A stretch of DNA of 64,000 nucleotides, taken from positions 434,001 through 498,000 of the forward strand of contig NZ_CP072334.1 of the NCBI RefSeq assembly GCF_018127805.1. Direction: 5' to 3'. Below the pieces are notes generated by a model. The model saw only the letters and a list, made by a program, of their open reading frames with translations. It did no database searches and had not been told where the DNA came from. Made by a program: the position numbers and the translations under genes. Source of the stretch: Prevotella sp. oral taxon 475 (GTDB lineage: Bacteria; Bacteroidota; Bacteroidia; Bacteroidales; Bacteroidaceae). How positions within the stretch are numbered: the stretch's first letter is position 1; every line of letters starts with the position of its first letter. Shown here one piece after another: positions 23,985-32,515 of the stretch.

Positions 23985-25225
23985 ACGGCTTCCTCCCTTA
24001 TTTCTTCTTTTTGATGTTTCCTTATCAATCTGTCCATATCCTCCGAAATCTTATTATCGGTAACCTGTGCGTAGATTTGAGTACTGGATATAGAGGCGTG
24101 CCCCATCATCTTGGCAATGCTTTCGATAGGTATCCCTGCACTTAAACTCATCGTGCCGAATGTGTGCCTCGCCATGTGGTAGGACAACCGTTCTCTGATG
24201 CCACAAGCCTTGCCCACAATGCTCAGCTTTGCACTCATCACGCTACGGCTACAAGCACAGTGAAAAATAAAGTCGTCACCTTTTTCTTTCACCGTCTGCA
24301 TTTCTTTCATGCTGGGTTGTTCTTCCTTACATTGATTGATGATGGCCTCCGCTATCGGGTGCAGGGGTACAATAAACTCCACCTTTGTCTTCTGCCTTTC
24401 TTTACGGATATATTTCTGTCCGTCGGCTGCCGTTTGAATATGTCCAAATTGCAAATGTTCCATATCAGCAATAGCCAAGCCCGTAAAGCATGAGAAGATA
24501 AACATCCGTCTTGCTTGTTCTGCCTCTTCATCGTTTACTCTCAATGCCATGAGTTTGGCAACATCGCTCTTTTGCAGAAAGCGTATCTTCTGTTCCGCTT
24601 TCTCGTACTTGGAATTCTCAAAGGGATTGCAACGGATTAACCTCTGACTGACCGCACAGTACATCAGCCTACTCAGCCAACAAAGGTAACGATTTAGGGT
24701 AGCTGTTGCCAAACCTCGTCTTTTCAGATAGAAACGGTATTCTTCAAACAAGTCTTCCGTTATAGTGGCTATGACTATATCCGTCATTCCCTTATCCTTT
24801 ACAAACTCTGTAAGTAACTTGTCTGAATAGAGAAGATTCTGATAAGTGCTTTTTGCTCTTGATTTACCCACGCACTCTTTAACGGATTGCAGTTCTGTCT
24901 TGCTCATGGCAAGAAGTGTTGTCGGTGTGGTGGCTATTCCCTGCAAACGGTTTTTAAGCAGTTCCACACTTACCACTCCGTCCTTTATCAGAATATCCTG
25001 ATAGGTCTTCTCTACAAGTTCCTTAAACTCGCCGATTCTTTGATTGGTCTTCTTGTCGGTTGTCAGTCCTTGTTTGCTGTTCCACTCGGAGGACTTGCAT
25101 TCCTCGCCTGTGGTAATGGCGGTACTCTTTCCGTCTATGGTGATACGGCAGAGAATGGCGGTCTTGCCGTCTGCCTTTGTTTTCTGTCTGTTGATATAGA
25201 ATAGTGTCTTGAATGTACTTCTCAT
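23981..25225 (-). CDS. Tyrosine recombinase (integrase) 1
   Basis: 414 residues, usual for Bacteroidota integrases with an arm-binding N-terminal domain (first 100 residues), a core-binding SAM-like domain (about 105-205, KSTYQNLLYSDKLLTEFVKD) and a catalytic domain. Catalytic residues visible are Lys in RQKTKVEFIVPL, the HMARHTFGT box (His, Arg), HASISSTQIYAQV with the nucleophile Tyr. The box I position, TGLAIADM, has Ala where Arg is classical; the same substitution class is known in IntDOT. A second integrase gene lies 56 bp upstream on the same strand. Confidence 0.93.
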   Translation of the reverse strand: MRSTFKTLFYINRQKTKADGKTAILCRITIDGKSTAITTGEECKSSEWNSKQGLTTDKKTNQRIGEFKELVEKTYQDILIKDGVVSVELLKNRLQGIATTPTTLLAMSKTELQSVKECVGKSRAKSTYQNLLYSDKLLTEFVKDKGMTDIVIATITEDLFEEYRFYLKRRGLATATLNRYLCWLSRLMYCAVSQRLIRCNPFENSKYEKAEQKIRFLQKSDVAKLMALRVNDEEAEQARRMFIFSCFTGLAIADMEHLQFGHIQTAADGQKYIRKERQKTKVEFIVPLHPIAEAIINQCKEEQPSMKEMQTVKEKGDDFIFHCACSRSVMSAKLSIVGKACGIRERLSYHMARHTFGTMSLSAGIPIESIAKMMGHASISSTQIYAQVTDNKISEDMDRLIRKHQKEEIREEAV

Positions 25226-25281
25226 AGTCTTGTTGTTTTAATTTCTGGAATGAATGCATAAGAATATACAAAGTATAAAGA

Positions 25282-26511
25282 TTAGATAGCCAACTGCATA
25301 TCTTCAGTGAAAGAAATGAAACGGTTAAACTCCTCAAAGAGTTTCTGTGGTGTAACCTTTGCATAACGTTCGGTCATACTTACGTTCGTATGTCCGAGCA
25401 TCTTACTCACCGTTTCGATTGGAACGCCCTGCTCTAAGGTGATAAGTGTGGCAAAGGTATGTCTTGCCATGTGCGAGGTAAAGGGAAAAGAAATACCTGC
25501 CCGTAGTCGCAAGGCTTTAAGACAGGACTGATAAGTGGAATATTTGATGAAAGGCAGCAGTGTTTCCCTTTCATCGCTGTGCATTTTCTCAATTAAGCGA
25601 ACTGCTTCCGGCAACAATTTGATACGACAAAGCACACCCGTCTTCTGTCGGTTGAACTTCAACCACAAACTACCTGCATCATCACGAACAAGATGCTTCT
25701 TGCTTAGTTCCATCAAATCACAATAAGCTGCACCGGTATAACAGGCGAAGAGAAACACATCACGAGCAGTTCCCATTTCCTCTTCCAATTCATCAAAGCA
25801 GATTGCTTTCAGTTTGTTCAATGCTTCTTGGTCAAGTGCCTTGGGCGCTTTCTTCTCCCCGCGTTCTATATGGACTTTGTCAAACAGAAGCGTATCAGCC
25901 AACCCCTCACGATAAGCCAACCTGCAGACGGTCTTCAAATCTGCTGCAACTCTGAAGAATGTGCTTTGCTGATGACCGAGTTCGCCAAGACAAAATGCTT
26001 GTAATTCGTAGATAAAGTTTTCTGTCAGCTGCGAGAAAGCCAAATCCGAAACATGATACTTCCTCTGAATAAACTCCTGTAACCTTTTCCGAGTGGAATG
26101 ATAGGCGTACATAGACCCTTCCTTGATGTCTATACCGATATGGCTTTCTTTCTCCTTGATGAGCATATCCAACCTTTCGATGAGCATGCATCGTGCCTGC
26201 ACACTCCCTTGAAACAGTTCCTTTACATCGGTTGCATCAAATGGCTGCCCTTTGGCAATCAACGATTGAGAGGCAGATTGAATGGAAAGCAGCAGGTTCT
26301 CCAATCTCCCATTAACCTCCACCGCCTCACGGCTCTTGCCATCCATTCTGCTCTCACGTGGATTCCATAAGTCGGGATTGCAGGAGAGCTTACAACTGAA
26401 CTGCGCAATACTCCTTCCAAGAGTTATCCGCCCCATAATCGGAGCTTTCCCCAACTTGTCCAAACTGCTCTTTTTAAGGTAGAGCAACACCTTCATTTTC
26501 TCTGTTTTCAT
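25282..26511 (-). CDS. Tyrosine recombinase (integrase) 2
   Basis: 409 residues with the same domain plan as its neighbour but low similarity in the N-terminal half. The catalytic set is in NRQKTGVLCRIKLLP (Lys), HMARHTFATLITLEQG (His-x-x-Arg) and GHTNVSMTERYAKVT (His, Tyr). Box I reads TGAAYCDL, again lacking the classical Arg. Being at the end of the element, it is the likelier of the two to recombine at the right boundary. The start ATG directly follows a hairpin (26512-26553) that could control its translation. Two tandem integrases occur in several Bacteroidota mobilizable elements. Confidence 0.93.
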   Translation of the reverse strand: MKTEKMKVLLYLKKSSLDKLGKAPIMGRITLGRSIAQFSCKLSCNPDLWNPRESRMDGKSREAVEVNGRLENLLLSIQSASQSLIAKGQPFDATDVKELFQGSVQARCMLIERLDMLIKEKESHIGIDIKEGSMYAYHSTRKRLQEFIQRKYHVSDLAFSQLTENFIYELQAFCLGELGHQQSTFFRVAADLKTVCRLAYREGLADTLLFDKVHIERGEKKAPKALDQEALNKLKAICFDELEEEMGTARDVFLFACYTGAAYCDLMELSKKHLVRDDAGSLWLKFNRQKTGVLCRIKLLPEAVRLIEKMHSDERETLLPFIKYSTYQSCLKALRLRAGISFPFTSHMARHTFATLITLEQGVPIETVSKMLGHTNVSMTERYAKVTPQKLFEEFNRFISFTEDMQLAI

Positions 26512-26553
26512 ACGCTTTAATATTTGTGGGTAAAATTACCCGAATTAAAGCGT
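26512..26553 (-). promoter_or_regulatory. Two-step hairpin directly before the integrase 2 start codon
   Basis: Outer arms ACGCTTTAAT (26512-26521) and ATTAAAGCGT (26544-26553), inner arms GGGTAA and TTACCC. On the minus strand the second outer arm ends at the base before the ATG, where a ribosome would bind. It may be a translational control, or an operator for an HTH protein. Confidence 0.55.
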
Positions 26554-26613
26554 TCCTCACATACGCAGAAAACTGCCGACCAAAGCAACAACCACATGAG
26601 CGAAAATATTTCA

Positions 26614-26680
26614 GTTACCGAATGCTACACCATCGTTACCAACATCAAAACAAGGTAACACTCTGGTAACTGAACTTCTG
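26614..26680. other. Cluster of GTTACC/GGTAAC sites at the right end of the element
   Basis: GTTACC at 26614 and 26634, GGTAAC at about 26656 and 26667. The first, GTTACCGAATGCTACA, matches 13 of 16 bases of GTTACCTTATGATACA at 11252 near the left end in the same orientation. These may be integrase or excisionase binding sites. The rest of 26681-26821 has no gene. Confidence 0.45.
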
Positions 26681-26821
26681 CCTAAATCTGCATATTTCTG
26701 CCCTTTACAAACAGAGCAATATCATGCTAATTTGTGCATTCCCTCCTCATTATCAGTTAGTTTGTGCCAACTCCTATACTTCTTCATTTTCATTGATTAG
26801 TTACTACTTACTACTTCCCTC

Positions 26822-26832
26822 CTTACAACCGA
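26822..26832 (+). repeat. Candidate right attachment repeat
   Basis: CTTACAACCGA, identical to 11181-11191. It overlaps the first unit of a chromosomal 22-bp repeat array, so DNA right of it is judged chromosomal. Confidence 0.4.
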
Positions 26833-26910
26833 AAAGCTAAGGTTTTACACTCTATTTTCTTAGCTTTTGCGATGTGTTTTCTTAGCTTTCACACCTCAAA
26901 AGCTAAGAGA
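26830..26910. repeat. 22-bp intergenic repeat array B (mixed orientation)
   Basis: Four cores in the order plus (CGAAAAGCTAAGG, 26830), minus (TTTTCTTAGCTTTTG), minus (TTTTCTTAGCTTTC) and plus (CAAAAGCTAAGAG). The first plus and first minus cores could pair, as could the last two. Variable bases between the two minus cores keep the 20-22 bp spacing. Confidence 0.85.
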
Positions 26911-27071
26911 ATAAAATTCGGTGTCTCAGATGTTTGAGTATCAACGGTTTACAATATTAAAATTAACGGGAATCGTTGTTCTCTCAATCGAATAGCTTGG
27001 GGGCGATGCAGAGTGGAAGGTTGCTTTCTGCAATTTAGGGCATTCCCTATCTCATCGTGGGGAAAATCCTC

Positions 27072-27101
27072 TTGACAGATGTGCCGAAAGCCATAATTTT
27101 G
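27072..27101 (+). promoter_or_regulatory. Promoter of the glycine-zipper lipoprotein gene
   Basis: TTG at 27072-27074 and TAATTTTG at 27094-27101, spaced 19 bp, about 95 bp before the gene. The interval 26911-27071 shows nothing I can name. Confidence 0.6.
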
Positions 27102-27197
27102 CAGCTGTAAACGGGACGCAACGCCACCCAACGACAGGCAAGGCCAAGATACGCTCCGACGGAGAGAAGGCAGTCATCCCCTAAAAACAGTAAGACG

Positions 27198-28043
27198 ATG
27201 AGAGGAAACAGATGGATAGCAACGATGAGTGTTGCGATATGGCTTAGCAGTTGCGGCACCTATACAGGTTCAGGGATCTATGTCGGTGCCACGTTAGGTT
27301 CTGTTTTGGGGAGTGCCATTGGCGGAATCGGCGGCGGAGCCAGAGGTTCTGACATCGGAACGATTGTCGGTATGGCCGCCGGAGCAGCCGTAGGGACGGC
27401 AATAGACGCACAAGCCGAAGCAAAAGAACGGCAAGGAGCCGACGAACGCTACGAGCGCAGAAAGCCTGAAGGCAGCCGTGCACACGAGGAAGATGACGCT
27501 TACTATCACAAAAAATCCGATCGTGAACCCCAAACGGTGATAGACGAGAGCGGGTTTGATGCGCAAAACGGCGGTGACGACCGTTTGTACGATTTCACCG
27601 GCGTAGAATATACGGGCGATTATAGTGCACAACGTCCCACAACGGCTCCCTTTTCGCAGGCAGAAATAAGCCCCGTGCCGAGCATAGAACACCCGTTTGC
27701 ACTGGAAATACGCAACGCCCGCTTCGTAGATGCCAATCAAGACAGGGCCATCTCTCGCGGAGAGCTTTGCAAAGTGATCTTCGAGGTGTGGAACAACGGT
27801 AGAGAAACGATCTATGATGTTCAGCCCTTGGTTGAAGAGATCGGCCGAAAGAGCCATCTATACATCTCGCCCGGCATTCACATTGAGAAGATAGAGGCTG
27901 GCAAAGCCATCCGATACACCGCGCTGGTGCAGGCAGCTAAACGCTTGAAGGCGGGCAGTGTGAAGATTTGCGTCTCGGTGTTGCAGGGCAATGGAAATGT
28001 TGTTTCCAAGGTCACGGAATTCAATATACCCACCCATCGGTGA
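27198..28043 (+). CDS. Glycine-zipper lipoprotein
   Basis: 281 residues. A lipoprotein signal ends in IWLSSC (Cys 19). Residues 25-70 are a glycine-zipper membrane segment (GATLGSVLGSAIGGIGGG and IGTIVGMAAGAAVGTAID), like those of SlyB/YmgG-type proteins. A charged linker (about 70-150) follows, then a C-terminal beta domain with ARFVDANQDRAISRGEL, which looks like an EF-hand-type acidic loop leading into a CARDB-like adhesive fold (VIFEVWNNGRETIYDV). It is likely anchored in the outer membrane and partly periplasmic. Function unknown. Confidence 0.78.
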   Translation: MRGNRWIATMSVAIWLSSCGTYTGSGIYVGATLGSVLGSAIGGIGGGARGSDIGTIVGMAAGAAVGTAIDAQAEAKERQGADERYERRKPEGSRAHEEDDAYYHKKSDREPQTVIDESGFDAQNGGDDRLYDFTGVEYTGDYSAQRPTTAPFSQAEISPVPSIEHPFALEIRNARFVDANQDRAISRGELCKVIFEVWNNGRETIYDVQPLVEEIGRKSHLYISPGIHIEKIEAGKAIRYTALVQAAKRLKAGSVKICVSVLQGNGNVVSKVTEFNIPTHR

Positions 28044-28395
28044 GAACAGGATATACAGAGAGTATTGAATAGAAGAAAAAGAGAATTGGAAGTGTGGGGC
28101 GGATGCTTGCGTCTGCCCCAACTAAAAAGGCATTAGAGAGTATACGAATACCCAAAAAGAGAGTCGAATTACACACACAAGAGAGTTATTTTACAATAGA
28201 AAGAATCCACTGGCAAGTAGGCCCCGAGCCCTTGTCGGTGGTTTTTGTTTTGACAGAGGTTCCCCTTACGGATGGTGTTAGGAGACAGATCGTAGGGGCA
28301 TCGGACAATCCCCACAAATGATGAGCGAGTTTTTTAGTCGGAAATGGCTATCTTTGCATCCCCTAACGGTGCAGCGTGCACCGCAAGAAATAGCG
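28044..28395. other. 352-bp gap with a hairpin and the MFS promoter
   Basis: TGGGGC and GCCCCA (28095-28120) form a GC-rich hairpin with a short A/T-rich tail, a possible transcript end for the lipoprotein gene. A TATCTTTG at 28349-28356 precedes the MFS gene. No further gene is visible. Confidence 0.55.
28349..28356 (+). promoter_or_regulatory. -7 element of the MFS-hemN-hemG operon
   Basis: TATCTTTG, 39 bp before the ATG at 28396. It lies after an in-frame upstream ATG at 28318, which is therefore not used. Confidence 0.6.
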
Positions 28396-29604
28396 ATGAG
28401 ATTAGACAAAACAAAAACATTCAAGCTCTCCACTTTCTTCTGTCTGTACTTGGCACAGGCCGTTCCGATGAGCTTTTTCACCACGGCTTTGCAGGTGATC
28501 ATGCGCGAACAGCAATTCTCGCTCTCGGCCATCGCCCTGTTGCAGTTGGTCAAACTGCCGTGGATACTGAAGATGTTGTGGTCGCCGATGATCGATAGGG
28601 CGTGCACAACCACACGAGGCTACAAACGATTGATTGTGGGTAGCGAGGTGGTTTACGCCCTTTTGATTCTTCTGGCGGGCGTGCTCAACCTGCAAATCAA
28701 CGTCGGCACGATTGTTGTACTGGTGCTATTGTCGCTCGTTGCCTCGGCAACGCAAGATATAGGGACGGACGCTTTGGTCATCCTTTCTTCGCAAAAACGC
28801 GAGAAAGCCTTGCTCAACAGTATGCAGTCGATGGGTAGTTTCGGCGGAAGTTTGGTGGGTAGCGGCCTACTTTTGATGGTGTTGCACCGCTACGGCTGGA
28901 ACATGGTGACGCAATGCCTCAGCGTGTTTGTGCTGGTGGCAGTGGTTCCGCTGCTCTTGAATAAGAATATCCAATTGCAAAAACCCAAAGACACGCGCCA
29001 ACGGGCTCGCTGGAGCGATTTTGTTTGGTTCTTTACGCAGCGCGGTATCTGGCGGCAAATTGTCTTCTTAGCCCTCTATTATATGGGCATCATCGGCATT
29101 ATGTCTACGTTAAAACCCTATATGGTAGACTTAGGCTACTCGATGCGCGAGATAGGAGTGATGAATGGGGTCGTAGGAGTGGCCTCTGCTTTTGTCGTTT
29201 CCTATCCTGCGGGAATGCTGGTGCGGCATTTCGGCTATGGGCGCACTCGGGTTTTCTTCGCTATTGTGATGCTCGTAGCCACGTCGTTCTTTGTCGTTCT
29301 CTCGCTCGGAAGGCCCTCTACGCCTTGGCTCATCGCTGCCATCGCCCTGTTATGGGCCAGTTATGGCATGGCTACGGTGGTGGTTTATACGTCTGCTATG
29401 CAGCATGTGCGACAGGGAAAAGAAGGAACCGACTTCACCGTTCAAACCGTTTTGACACATCTCACGGGCATTGTGGCGGCCGTTTTCAGTGGGATGGTGG
29501 CCGATAGGCTGGGTTATACGGCGATGTTCTCCCTGCAAACACTATTGGCTTTGGCCGCTTTGATATACGTCGTTTTAGCCTTTGGAAAAAGAAAAGCACT
29601 ATGA
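28396..29604 (+). CDS. MFS transporter, AmpG-like, in an operon with late haem biosynthesis genes
   Basis: 402 residues from the ATG at 28396, chosen because the promoter is downstream of the alternative ATG at 28318. About twelve membrane helices can be traced, starting KLSTFFCLYLAQAVPMSFFT. QVIMREQQFSLSAIALLQL and WSPMIDRACTTTRGYKR resemble the AmpG/PAT sub-family, which carries muropeptides, acetyl-CoA or similar. The ATGA overlap with hemN ties it to porphyrin synthesis, so a porphyrin or precursor may be its cargo; this is only an association. Confidence 0.82.
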   Translation: MRLDKTKTFKLSTFFCLYLAQAVPMSFFTTALQVIMREQQFSLSAIALLQLVKLPWILKMLWSPMIDRACTTTRGYKRLIVGSEVVYALLILLAGVLNLQINVGTIVVLVLLSLVASATQDIGTDALVILSSQKREKALLNSMQSMGSFGGSLVGSGLLLMVLHRYGWNMVTQCLSVFVLVAVVPLLLNKNIQLQKPKDTRQRARWSDFVWFFTQRGIWRQIVFLALYYMGIIGIMSTLKPYMVDLGYSMREIGVMNGVVGVASAFVVSYPAGMLVRHFGYGRTRVFFAIVMLVATSFFVVLSLGRPSTPWLIAAIALLWASYGMATVVVYTSAMQHVRQGKEGTDFTVQTVLTHLTGIVAAVFSGMVADRLGYTAMFSLQTLLALAALIYVVLAFGKRKAL

Positions 29605-30968
29605 CCAACGAACAGATACTACAAAAATACAACACGCCTGTGCCGCGTTATACAAGCTATCCACCTGCCAACAGCTTCGAAACGTTCAGCAACGAGGCCT
29701 ATATAAAAGAGGTAGAAGCCTCCAACGATGCACCCAACAATCATCTTTCTTTCTACATCCATGTGCCGTTCTGCCGGCATCTGTGCCACTATTGCGGCTG
29801 CAACTCGCTGCCGATGGCGAAAGATGAGACCGTAGAAGCCTATTTTCAGGCCTTGCATCAAGAGCTGGACATCTTGCTGCCATACCTCAATAAGAGTCGG
29901 AAAATCTCTCAAATACACTACGGCGGAGGAAGTCCGTCGTCCATACCACTGCATTATATCAAAGCGTTGAACGAGCATTTGCTCTCAGCTTTCGACACCA
30001 TCGATCGGCCGGAGATAGCCATCGAATGCCATCCGGGCTATCTTTCTCAGGAGGATTGGACGTTTCTCACCGACTGCGGATTCACCCGTTACAGTTTGGG
30101 AATTCAGGATTTCAACGATAAGGTGTTAGAAACGGTCAACCGTCGACCCTCTCTCCTGCCCGTGGAAACCATTCTCGACATCCTGCGAGGCAGCGGAGCG
30201 CGAGTGAATCTCGACTTTATTTATGGCCTTCCGGGCCAATCTGCCGACAGCTTCGAACAGACAATCGAGCGGGCTATCTCACTGCATCCCGACCGCTTGG
30301 TCACTTTCAGTTATGCACATGTGCCGTGGTTGTATAAGAGTCAGTTGATTTTGGAGCGGGCCGGACTGCCCCATAACGACGAGAAAGTGCAGATGTTCGC
30401 TCGTGTTTCTAGGCTTCTCACCCATTCAGGTTACTGTCATATCGGCATGGATCACTTCGTTTTGCCCGACGACGACTTGCAAAAAGCTTTGGAAACGCAT
30501 CAACTTCATCGCAATTTTCAAGGCTATTGTCCGCGCAGAATCACAGCCCAGGTCTATGCCTTGGGTGTTTCCGGCATCAGTCAATTGGACGGAGCGTATG
30601 CCCAAAATACCAAAAACGTTCGCCAATACATCACGCAACTCTCCGCTCATCAGCTCTGTATCGAGCGCGGTTATGCCCTGAACGCCCGGCAAAGGGTGGC
30701 CCGCGAGGTGATAGAAAGTTTAATGTGCAACAACCGCATTTCGTGGAACGACCTGTCGCAACGTCTCCATCTCGCTCCCGAAGAGGTGAAAGTAGCCATG
30801 CACTACGACGAAAACCGCTTGCAGGAGATGGCCCATGACGGACTCATCGTTTTCGATTCGCAACACATCGCTATGACTTCGGTTGGTTCGCCTTTCGTTC
30901 GTAACGTAGCGGCAGCCCTCGATCCGATGATGGTGAACACCGATAAGAGATTCTCGAAACCCGTATAA
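29601..30968 (+). CDS. hemN: Oxygen-independent coproporphyrinogen III oxidase
   Basis: 455 residues, the HemN length. The radical-SAM iron-sulfur motif is CRHLCHYCGC at residues 58-67 (Cys 58, 62, 65). The N-terminal VPRYTSYPPANSF is a HemN-specific feature, followed by YGGGSPSSIP, VNLDFIYGLPGQSADSFE and HIGMDHFVLPDDDL. The C-terminal HemN domain has FQGYCPRRI and GVSGISQLDGAYAQN. It oxidatively decarboxylates coproporphyrinogen III without oxygen in the cytoplasm, fitting an anaerobe. It overlaps the MFS gene and precedes hemG. Confidence 0.96.
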   Translation: MTNEQILQKYNTPVPRYTSYPPANSFETFSNEAYIKEVEASNDAPNNHLSFYIHVPFCRHLCHYCGCNSLPMAKDETVEAYFQALHQELDILLPYLNKSRKISQIHYGGGSPSSIPLHYIKALNEHLLSAFDTIDRPEIAIECHPGYLSQEDWTFLTDCGFTRYSLGIQDFNDKVLETVNRRPSLLPVETILDILRGSGARVNLDFIYGLPGQSADSFEQTIERAISLHPDRLVTFSYAHVPWLYKSQLILERAGLPHNDEKVQMFARVSRLLTHSGYCHIGMDHFVLPDDDLQKALETHQLHRNFQGYCPRRITAQVYALGVSGISQLDGAYAQNTKNVRQYITQLSAHQLCIERGYALNARQRVAREVIESLMCNNRISWNDLSQRLHLAPEEVKVAMHYDENRLQEMAHDGLIVFDSQHIAMTSVGSPFVRNVAAALDPMMVNTDKRFSKPV

Positions 30969-30979
30969 CAACAAGAGAA

Positions 30980-32353
30980 ATGGAAACGATACAACCTCAA
31001 AAGGTGGACACCGTCGTGGTGGGAGCCGGACTCACAGGACTCACAACAGCCCATACGCTGCGGCAAAAAGGCATCGACGTATGGGTGATAGAGAAGGAAA
31101 ACCGCATCGGCGGACAGATTCGCACCTATCAGGAAGCGGGATTTACGTTTGAGAGCGGCCCTAATACCGGCGTCATTGCCAACCCCGAAGTGGCCGAACT
31201 CTTCAGCTCGCTCGAGCCCTTTGGCTGCCGATTGATCACTGCCAACGAAGAGGCCCGGCAACGATGGATCTGGAAACGTGGGCAGTTTCACCTGCTTCCC
31301 GTGGGCCTGAAGGGCAGCATTTACACCTCGCTCTTCAGTTGGTATGACAAGTTTCGCATTCTTGGCGAGCCTTTTCGAGCCAAAGGCACCGATCCCGATG
31401 AGAGCGTTGCCCAGTTGGTGGCCCGCAGATTGGGCCGCTCTTACGTCGATTATGCCGTCGACCCATTCATCGGTGGCATCTACGCCGGCGACCCCTCGCA
31501 GCTCGTTACACGCTTTGCCCTGCCCAAACTCTACAATCTTGAGCAGACCTACGGTAGTTTTATACGCGGTGCCATCGCAAAGATGCGCGAGCCAAAAAGC
31601 CCCCGCGACCGATTGGCCACCCGTGAAGTGTTCTCCGTCGAGGGCGGTTTGGAGCAGTTGATCGCCGCCTTGGGCCGAGCCGCTGGTCCCGAACGCATCG
31701 TGCTCGGCGCGCAAAACACCTGCATTACGCCTGTTGAGGAAGGTTGGAAAGTAGCTTGGCAGCGTGCAGACGGCACTCCACAAGCATTGCATTGTCGGCA
31801 GGTCGTCACCACCATCGGAGCCTACGCCCTGCCATCGCTCCTGCCTTTCGTCTCCAAGGAGCAGATCATGCCGCTCACACAGCTGCGTTATGCCCCCATT
31901 ATACAGGTATCGGTAGGGATCAAAGACGTGCGTGGGAGAAGCCATCGAGCCTTTGGCGGACTGGTTCCCTCCTGCGAACACCGCCCCGTTCTGGGCGTTC
32001 TCTTCCCCTCGTCGTGCTTTGCGGGTCGCGCTCCGCAAGGAGGTGAGGTTTATTCGTTCTTCCTTGGCGGCATCCGTCATCCCGAAATGTTCGACAAAAG
32101 TGATGCCGACATCACGCAAATCATCCTGACTGAGCTTCGCGAAATGCTCGCCTTGCCGGCCGATATGCACCCCGCCCTCATTCGTATCTTTCGCCATCGC
32201 CATGCCATTCCGCAGTACGAGCAGAGCAGTAACGAGCGTTTGGCCGCCATCAAGACTCTCGAACGTCAGTTCGACGGACTTACCATCGCCGGCAATCTGC
32301 GTGATGGCATCGGCATGGCAGACAGAATCAAGCAGGGTTGCACCCTCTTTTAA
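30980..32353 (+). CDS. hemG: Protoporphyrinogen oxidase
   Basis: 457 residues. An FAD-binding VVVGAGLTGLTTA is at residues 12-24 (GxGxxG at 15-20), followed by IEKENRIGGQIRTYQEAGF. RWIWKRGQFHLLPVG and FIGGIYAGDPSQLVTRFALP are typical of the HemY-type PPO family. The C-terminal LTIAGNLRDGIGMADRIKQG is the second FAD segment. It oxidises protoporphyrinogen IX to protoporphyrin IX just before iron insertion. It follows hemN by 11 bp. A ferrochelatase gene is not in the window. The symbol hemG or hemY is used for this family. Confidence 0.93.
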   Translation: METIQPQKVDTVVVGAGLTGLTTAHTLRQKGIDVWVIEKENRIGGQIRTYQEAGFTFESGPNTGVIANPEVAELFSSLEPFGCRLITANEEARQRWIWKRGQFHLLPVGLKGSIYTSLFSWYDKFRILGEPFRAKGTDPDESVAQLVARRLGRSYVDYAVDPFIGGIYAGDPSQLVTRFALPKLYNLEQTYGSFIRGAIAKMREPKSPRDRLATREVFSVEGGLEQLIAALGRAAGPERIVLGAQNTCITPVEEGWKVAWQRADGTPQALHCRQVVTTIGAYALPSLLPFVSKEQIMPLTQLRYAPIIQVSVGIKDVRGRSHRAFGGLVPSCEHRPVLGVLFPSSCFAGRAPQGGEVYSFFLGGIRHPEMFDKSDADITQIILTELREMLALPADMHPALIRIFRHRHAIPQYEQSSNERLAAIKTLERQFDGLTIAGNLRDGIGMADRIKQGCTLF

Positions 32354-32380
32354 AATAAAGAAAGAAGAAAAGACGGCCTG

Positions 32381-32463
32381 CAAAAGCTAAGAAAACGAGT
32401 TGCAAAAGCTAAGGAAATGCACGGCGAAAGCTAAGAAAATGAGCGTCAAAAGCTAAGGTTTTG
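32381..32463. repeat. 22-bp intergenic repeat array D (four units, one orientation)
   Basis: Units start at 32381, 32403, 32425 and 32447. Cores are CAAAAGCTAAGAAAA, CAAAAGCTAAGGAAA, CGAAAGCTAAGAAAA and CAAAAGCTAAGGTTT. The array lies between the convergent hemG and HxlR-type genes, 27 bp after the hemG stop. Confidence 0.92.
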
Positions 32464-32515
32464 AAAAACATTTTGCAAGGCCTTGAGAGTCAGACGCTTG
32501 CAAAGCGTGTTTCCG

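Larger units (their letters stand above)
11181..26821. mobile_element. Mobilizable genomic element (relaxase, two excisionase-like genes, AT-rich cargo, two tyrosine integrases)
   Basis: About 15.6 kb between the GT2 gene and the glycine-zipper lipoprotein gene. Mobilization genes (relaxase, MobC, DUF3408) occupy the left, excisionase-like HTH genes follow, cargo fills 15.3-23.4 kb, and two integrases lie on the right. No conjugation (Tra) genes are present, so transfer would need a helper. The cargo is visibly richer in A and T than the flanking chromosome. The boundaries given are those of the 11-bp repeat CTTACAACCGA at both ends; other points in 11191-11260 or 26560-26832 are possible. 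Confidence 0.8.

Noticed and set aside
30803..32383. 526-codon open frame on the minus strand
   Set aside because: Antisense to hemG and the end of hemN, with no recognisable domain, while the plus-strand frames match well-known enzymes.
32381..32463. CRISPR array
   Set aside because: The variable part is only about 7 bp, far too short for spacers; the same core recurs at unrelated loci.
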